From CAVPHV01 sp963704825 (GTDB taxonomy: Bacteria > Actinomycetota > Acidimicrobiia > Spongiisociales > UBA5794): a stretch of DNA of 37,106 nt. Position numbers and translations under genes: made by a program. Below the pieces are notes generated by a model, which was not told the origin of the DNA, made no database searches, and saw only the letters and a list, made by a program, of their open reading frames with translations. The DNA lies in contig CAVPHV010000013.1 in NCBI GenBank assembly GCA_963704825.1, forward strand, positions 1 through 37,106. The letters run 5' to 3'. Positions 32,875 through 37,106 of the stretch are shown here, in pieces (position 1 is the stretch's first letter; every line of letters starts with the position of its first letter).

Positions 32875-34278
32875 TCAGATGTCGCGCTCCGCGACGATGC
32901 GTCCACTCGCGATGGCGTTGGTGTGGGCCGCGTGGTCGAGCTCGGTGAGGTCCGCGTAGGCGTGGGAAAACTCGGCGATTGCGCGATCGAACGTGTCGTC
33001 GTTGCCGAGGTAACCGGCGATCATCGACGCTTCACCGGCGCGGGCGTGGGCGAGCGCAAGCACTTCACCGCAGAGCCTGGCGTACTGCCGGAGCTCGTTC
33101 GCCTTCATCGGGTCGATCTCGACGGACCCCTTCCCGTCCCAGAGCTGCCGGAAGTAGAAGTAGTTGGTCTCGCCAGAAGCAGGATCGTCGTAGCGCGCCC
33201 AGCCGAGGAGGATATCGCCCATCGTCTGCATGAGCCTCTGCCCGACGACGACCCGTTGCCCCGGATCGTACGGGCTGGCGCCGAGATAGGCTTCGAGCAC
33301 CGAAGGCGTCGCCTCCTTGATCTGGACGAAGAGCGGCTCACCGTCCCCGCTCTCGAGAAGCACGATGAAGCATCGCGTGCCGACGCTACCGACGCCGACC
33401 GCCTTGCGAGCAATGTCGACGACTGTGTATCGATCGAGCAGCCGCCGCCGGTAGACAGGGAGGGTGTCGAGGTACAGATCGAAGAACTTGATGATCGCCG
33501 GTATTTGCCCACCCTCCAGCAGCTCGTCGATGCGGTTGACCAGCGGCGGGTCGGGCACGATGACGCGACGCCCGTCCACGACACTCGTCAGCTTGTCGAA
33601 GGCTCGAAGGTGGTTCTTGCGGACCGCCTTCCGCGAGGCCCTCTCGACCTGGCCTCGTGCCCTGACGTTAGAGATCAGCTCCTTGACCTCACCGAGCTCG
33701 AGCCGCCGGTAGTGCATTGCAAGCGGCCCGACCCGCGAGAGCTCAGATATCGTCGTACGGAACCCCTCGACCGACGCACGGACGGCGCCGTCGATCTTCT
33801 GGGCCGGTAGCTCATTGTTTCGGCCGGCAACGGCGACGGATGCCGCCAGGCGTTTCACGTCCCATTCGAAGGGGCCTGGGTGGGTCTCGTCGAAATCGTT
33901 CAGATCGAAGACGAGACGGCGATCCGGGCCATTGAAGAGCCCGAAGTTCGACAGGTGCGCATCGCCGCACAACTGCACACCGATGCCGGAAGATGGAGTC
34001 TTCGCCAGATCCGCCGCCATGATCGCGGCTGCGCCGCGGTAGAACGTGAACGGTGTTGCCGTCATCCGCCCGTGGCGGATGGGTACGAGCGCGGGAAGCC
34101 GCATCACATCTTGAGCGGTCAAGATCCCAGTCACATCGCCGCGGTCGACCCGCTCCGGGACCATCGCGTGAGACTTCAATGGTACCTGTTCGCGTTGCGC
34201 TCGTCCCGCCTTATGGCGCTCCTTCTGCGTTGGCAGATACGGTCGACCGAGCAGTCCTGTGCGCTGCTGTTCTTTCAT
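32875..34278 (-). CDS. DUF2252 family protein
   Basis: A 467-residue protein of the DUF2252 family, distantly related to protein kinase-like/phosphotransferase folds. Conserved blocks are RHGRMTATPFTFYRGAAAIMA, QLCGDAHLSNFGLF (reminiscent of the catalytic HxD-N loop), VFDLNDFDETHPGPFEWDVKRL, GVGSVGTRCFIVLLE and QRLMQTMGDILLGW. The ATG 34278 follows AGGATGACCCG. The frame runs further upstream to 34947 but that part belongs to a decayed integrase and is not DUF2252. No function has been established for the family. It converges on the transporter gene, with a GC-rich dyad (GGCCGGCCGGCC) between. Confidence 0.85.
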   Translation of the reverse strand: MKEQQRTGLLGRPYLPTQKERHKAGRAQREQVPLKSHAMVPERVDRGDVTGILTAQDVMRLPALVPIRHGRMTATPFTFYRGAAAIMAADLAKTPSSGIGVQLCGDAHLSNFGLFNGPDRRLVFDLNDFDETHPGPFEWDVKRLAASVAVAGRNNELPAQKIDGAVRASVEGFRTTISELSRVGPLAMHYRRLELGEVKELISNVRARGQVERASRKAVRKNHLRAFDKLTSVVDGRRVIVPDPPLVNRIDELLEGGQIPAIIKFFDLYLDTLPVYRRRLLDRYTVVDIARKAVGVGSVGTRCFIVLLESGDGEPLFVQIKEATPSVLEAYLGASPYDPGQRVVVGQRLMQTMGDILLGWARYDDPASGETNYFYFRQLWDGKGSVEIDPMKANELRQYARLCGEVLALAHARAGEASMIAGYLGNDDTFDRAIAEFSHAYADLTELDHAAHTNAIASGRIVAERDI

Positions 34279-34541
34279 CGGGTCATCCTGGCAGATGAAC
34301 GCGCCAACACAAGAGATACCCTGAGGCCACTCGCAAGCCAGCGTCCCCGTCATCACAGGGAGAGGTGCCCGGATCGCTCGAGCGACCGCGTGGCACAGAG
34401 TCCTTCGGCGGCGAAGATGTGGTGCGGATCGAGAAGCAGGGTGATCCATCGAAGGGGGTGACGCTGCGCGCCTGCACGGTCCTGCGGGCTCGCTACGGCG
34501 GCAGAGGGCGCTAGGCCCGCTGATCATCTCGGCGATCCTCT
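34279..34541. other. Gap between DUF2252 gene and decayed integrase
   Basis: No supported gene. A plus-strand frame from about 34294 to 34514 is open (ends GVTLRACTVLRARYGGRGR) but has no start context or recognisable family. No integrase catalytic motif is found here on the minus strand, so the missing C-terminal half of the integrase was deleted rather than shifted. Confidence 0.4.
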
Positions 34542-34863
34542 TCACAACGAGCCAACGCTCTCGAGGCGCGGGGTCGCATGCGGGCCGTTTGGGGACGCCC
34601 GAATCTCTCCCTCCTCGTCGAGCCACTTGAAGAACTGCTGCGGGTCCGCGATAGCGGGTCGCTCCGGGGGCGGGGGCGCGAGTGTCGAGCAAGTATTCGA
34701 TAGCGGCTTCGACATGCTCCCGAGTGATCGAAAGCACGTCGGTTGGCATCCCGCGCTCGTGGAGATACTCGTCGAGTGGGCGGGCCGATCGCAGGTAGTC
34801 GTCGATCGTCCGCGGTGATAGGTTGGCCGCCCTCGGGTGCCTGCCCGTGATGTGCGGAGGCAC
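34542..34863 (-). pseudogene. Decayed tyrosine recombinase (core-binding domain only)
   Basis: The frame starts at GTG 34863, seven bases after TAGGGT (leaderless pattern). It encodes NLSPRTIDDYLRSARPLDEY ... VEAAIEYLLDT ... RYRG, the N-terminal SAM-like DNA-binding domain of XerC/D-type recombinases. Near 34643-34648 the match jumps by one base to QQFFKWLDEEGEIRASPNG, the expected continuation, which ends at a stop at 34542-34544. The catalytic domain (R-H-R-Y) is missing. It lies 87 bases upstream of the tRNA-Ile 5' fragment and points away from it. Confidence 0.75.
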
Positions 34864-34878
34864 CCGATCGACCCTAGA
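34848..34878. repeat. Integrase-start repeat, left copy
   Basis: Thirty-one bases covering the TAGGGT promoter and first codons of the decayed integrase (read on the minus strand). They match 36916-36946 at 29 of 31 positions. Confidence 0.8.
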
Positions 34879-34950
34879 CTTTTGGCGCTCTGCTTCAGCG
34901 AAGGAAAGGATCAGATCCCGTCGCCAACGACGCAGAGCAAAACACACATT

Positions 34951-34992
34951 GGGCCCATAGCTCAGCCTGGTTAGAGCGCATCCCTGATAAGG
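34951..34992 (+). pseudogene. tRNA-Ile(GAU) 5' half, truncated
   Basis: GGGCCCATAGCTCAGCCTGG followed by TTAGAGCGCATCCCTGATAA is the acceptor 5' strand, D-arm and anticodon loop (GAU) of tRNA-Ile. After AAGG the sequence departs from a tRNA: the 3' anticodon stem, T-arm and acceptor 3' strand (TGGGCCC) do not follow within the next 150 bases, although a short AGGTCGCAGG (35030-35039) recalls a variable loop/T-stem. The same 5' half occurs again at 37077, so this copy is a displaced attachment remnant. Confidence 0.8.
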
Positions 34993-35442
34993 ATCAAGGG
35001 CTGAGCGGTGTGCTCACCAGGGAAGACGCAGGTCGCAGGCGTCCACTTCGCCCCCAATTATGTGCTGTAGAGGTCCGGTTTTCCGCCTCTGCCCAACTCG
35101 TTGCGCAGGCCGGCACCGGTACAAACTGCGACCTCTTCGGGGAGGATTGACTCTCGCAACTGGCGGACCGACCGCGCCGCCGAAACGGTTGCCAAGGCTC
35201 ACCGGGACGGTGGCGGCGCCGCCACCTCCCGCTCCAGACGGGCAGCGATACTCCCTGCCCTGGTCAATTCCGCATTGGCGGTCTTGCTGATTCGCTCGGG
35301 GTGCCGGCACGTCGGTGATGGGTGCGCTAGTCGCACAGGTTGGTGGAGCCCGCGTCGGGTAGACCGAGCATCCCGTCCAGCATTGCGCCCTCGCGACTCC
35401 GCCCGTCCGCCTCGATCGGGGCTTACCGGACGGTCGTTTCGG
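34993..35442. other. Non-coding stretch inside the tRNA-Ile island
   Basis: About 450 bases with no gene that I can support on either strand. Open frames here lack start context and protein character. The segment probably contains decayed element DNA. Confidence 0.4.
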
Positions 35443-36798
35443 TCACGGTGCGACCCACTGCCCGTATATGTTGGACCCACGGAGACCGTCATCTCTAAAG
35501 TCATGCCATACGACCATGAACTGACCCGTGTCGGTGTAGTGCGTGACCGCTGCCTTTTCCTGCGCGCCGGGCACTTTGGCGCTGATCCGGAAGTTGTAGC
35601 CGATCCTGGCTGCGCCGGCCGATACCATCTGCCCAAAGACATCCCCGTATGACAGACGCTTGCGCCAGTCGTCCCACACAACCAGATACTGGGAGGCGTC
35701 AGGGCTGTAGGCCACCGCCGGATTATCATCACCCCGGATGGCGTTCTTGCCGCTTACCCGGAAGTTGTAGCCGACCCGGGAGCCGACCGCCGAAACGCGC
35801 TGCCCGTATACGTCGGAACCCCTGGTCTTCTTGCGCGCATCCTCCCACACGACCAGATACTCGCCGCCGGTCGAGTTGAAGGCCAAGGCCGGGCTGCGCT
35901 CTTGCGAGATGGCGTTCTTTCCGCTCACCCGGAAGTTGTAGCCGACCCGGGAGCCGACCGCCGAAACGCGCTGCCCGTATACGTCGGAACCCCTGGTCTT
36001 CTTGCGCGTATCCTCCCACACGACCAGACACTCGCCGCTCACCGGGTCGCACGCCACTGCCGGGGTCTGCAAAGTCGCGGTCTTCGAGTTCTTGCCGCTC
36101 ACCATCAACTCGGTCCCAACCTTGGTACCCGATCCCGCCACTCGTTGCCCGTAGATATCGACACCGGAGGTTTCGTAGTCCCGTTCGTCGGCCCACACGA
36201 CCAGAAACTCGCCGGCGGCAACGTTATAGGCCACGTCCGGGTCGCCTTCGTACCTGGCAACCCATTCGTCGTAGGCCTGCCCGGATTCGCTGTTCACCAT
36301 GAAATCGTCGCCGACCGGGGCACCCTCGGCCGACACCCGCCTACCGTACACGTCCCTACCGTAACGCTCGTTGTTGCGTTCGTCGCTCCATACAACCAAG
36401 TACTCAGCGACATCGGAATTGTAGGCCACCGCCGGGAACTGGCTCGGGACACCTATCGCCTCCTCTCCGCTAATCCGGAAATCAGACCCCACCGGGGAGC
36501 CATCGACGGACACCAATTGTCCGTAGATCTGGAAGTCACCGATCCAACCCCTCCAGACGACCAGGCACTGGTTCGCGGCCGGGTCGCAAGCCACATCCGG
36601 AGCGTGTTGGTCGTCAGCTATCGGGCTGTCCCCAGTCACCCGGAAGTTGGAGCCCACCAGCGCCCAATCCTCCGCCCCAGCGGAAGCTGCTCTCCCGGCC
36701 ACCCCGATCACGACGGCTGCCCCGATGAGGGCCCAAACCCACCACCGTTGATACCGCTGCTTCCTCGGGACAGGACTAGGTGCGGTTCCATCAGTCAT
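35443..36798 (-). CDS. Secreted repeat protein (about seven 57-65-residue repeats), unknown function
   Basis: A 451-residue protein. A short basic N-terminus and one hydrophobic segment (WWVWALIGAAVVIGVAGRAAS-AGA) form a signal peptide or anchor. Then come about seven repeats of the pattern V/A-Y-N/D-x4-EYLVVWEDxR ... DVYGQRVSAxGxxVGxxFRVSGKNAI, probably one propeller blade each. The ATG at 36798 follows GGGAG. Two adjacent repeats are almost identical in DNA, showing a recent duplication. It lies between the two tRNA-Ile 5' copies and is the only intact gene of that island. Cargo or surface function is inferred only from export. Confidence 0.75.
   Translation of the reverse strand: MTDGTAPSPVPRKQRYQRWWVWALIGAAVVIGVAGRAASAGAEDWALVGSNFRVTGDSPIADDQHAPDVACDPAANQCLVVWRGWIGDFQIYGQLVSVDGSPVGSDFRISGEEAIGVPSQFPAVAYNSDVAEYLVVWSDERNNERYGRDVYGRRVSAEGAPVGDDFMVNSESGQAYDEWVARYEGDPDVAYNVAAGEFLVVWADERDYETSGVDIYGQRVAGSGTKVGTELMVSGKNSKTATLQTPAVACDPVSGECLVVWEDTRKKTRGSDVYGQRVSAVGSRVGYNFRVSGKNAISQERSPALAFNSTGGEYLVVWEDARKKTRGSDVYGQRVSAVGSRVGYNFRVSGKNAIRGDDNPAVAYSPDASQYLVVWDDWRKRLSYGDVFGQMVSAGAARIGYNFRISAKVPGAQEKAAVTHYTDTGQFMVVWHDFRDDGLRGSNIYGQWVAP
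35738..36037. repeat. Recent 171-bp tandem duplication inside the secreted repeat gene
   Basis: Bases 35738-35866 and 35909-36037 match with about four differences over 129 bp, offset by exactly 171 bp (57 codons). The frame is kept. Confidence 0.85.
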
Positions 36799-36915
36799 GA
36801 GGACTCCCACGGCTCGGCTACTCCCCGCAAGTGTCCCCGGCGGCCGGAGGATGGGTAACGGGCCATTGGACCCTATGCCTATGTCGATTCCCCGACTGAA
36901 TCGCGGGCGATGATC

Positions 36916-36946
36916 TGATGTGCGGAGGCCCTCGATCGACCCTAGA
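36916..36946. repeat. Integrase-start repeat, right copy
   Basis: This copy is the same 31-bp segment as 34848-34878, with two differences. One change turns the integrase GTG start into GGG and no integrase reading follows, so this is a relic of a second integrase 5' end. The rest of 36799-37076 holds the secreted-protein promoter region and nothing else I recognise. Confidence 0.75.
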
Positions 36947-37076
36947 ATTCCGTCGTTCTCGACAACGACGCGTCCCATCCTCCCGAGGGTGATCGACGAC
37001 GATTACGCTCTACAAGCGGTGTGCTCCAAGGACCGGAGGTCGTGGTTTGGCATAACCGCAGGTAGACAGCATATTT

Positions 37077-37106
37077 GGGCCCATAGCTCAGCCTGGTTAG
37101 AGCGCA
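37077..37106 (+). tRNA. tRNA-Ile 5' part, cut by the window end
   Basis: The sequence GGGCCCATAGCTCAGCCTGG plus TTAGAGCGCA is identical to 34951-34980, and the two preceding T residues also match, giving at least 32 bp of direct repeat. It is likely the complete functional tRNA-Ile(GAU) gene, but its 3' part lies outside the window. Confidence 0.75.

Noticed and set aside
34294..34514. Plus-strand small ORF (ends RYGGRGR)
   Set aside because: No start with ribosome site or -10 box, no recognisable family, and it lies in decayed element DNA.
34951..35060. Intact tRNA-Ile interrupted by an intron
   Set aside because: No TGGGCCC acceptor 3' strand or full T-arm follows, the insert is far too short for a group I intron, and a second 5' half occurs at 37077.

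Overview
The window is high-GC, densely packed DNA that reads as an actinobacterial chromosome. The evidence is a long (about 275 nt) Gram-positive-type SRP RNA, the fhaA-fhaB-pstP-rodA-pbpA-pknB signalling and cell-wall operon, a class E sortase, CrgA and DUF4446. Many genes start with GTG or TTG, and several appear to be leaderless. Gene content fits an early-branching actinobacterial lineage such as Acidimicrobiia, but I cannot place it firmly from sequence alone.

Layout. (1) 1-2262: the end of an integrative and mobilizable element. It has a frameshifted MobF-type relaxase, an AT-rich repeat-containing control region and a tyrosine integrase that abuts the 3' end of tRNA-Ser(UGA). (2) 2262-4415: a serine tRNA cluster (UGA, GGA, CGA, plus a 3'-end relic of a fourth), with tadA and an rmlB-like dehydratase between them. 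(3) 4416-9183: a cupredoxin and SRP RNA on the plus strand, then a minus-strand unit tRNA-Leu > membrane protein > DUF4446 protein > serS > menG-like methyltransferase > RDD protein. (4) 9326-17845: the FHA/PP2C/RodA/PBP/PASTA-kinase operon followed by mutY. In the slot where many actinobacteria carry pknA there is a SAM methyltransferase gene flanked by two exact, inverted 46-bp copies of a palindromic element. (5) 17898-24602: a single-chain molybdenum hydroxylase, then pabA/trpG, a 52-residue membrane protein and a sortase in one overlapping minus-strand unit, crgA, a lipoprotein, a small CxxC membrane protein, a thiolase and tRNA-Ala.

(6) 24747-34278: accessory genes. Two large convergent secreted beta-propeller proteins of different type (Asp-box and NHL) carry the same tandem C-terminal Ig-like module. 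A sigma-factor fragment, a DHA2-type transporter and a DUF2252 protein follow. (7) 34542-37106: an integration hot spot at tRNA-Ile. A decayed integrase start lies beside a tRNA-Ile gene that keeps only its 5' half. About 2.1 kb later a second, more decayed copy of the same integrase start lies beside another tRNA-Ile 5' half that runs off the window. A secreted repeat protein sits between them.

The core genes serve septal and lateral wall synthesis (RodA, PBP, CrgA) under Ser/Thr phosphorylation (PknB, PstP, FHA readers). The most unusual structures are the palindrome-bounded methyltransferase cassette and the 5'-half tRNA-Ile attachment duplication.
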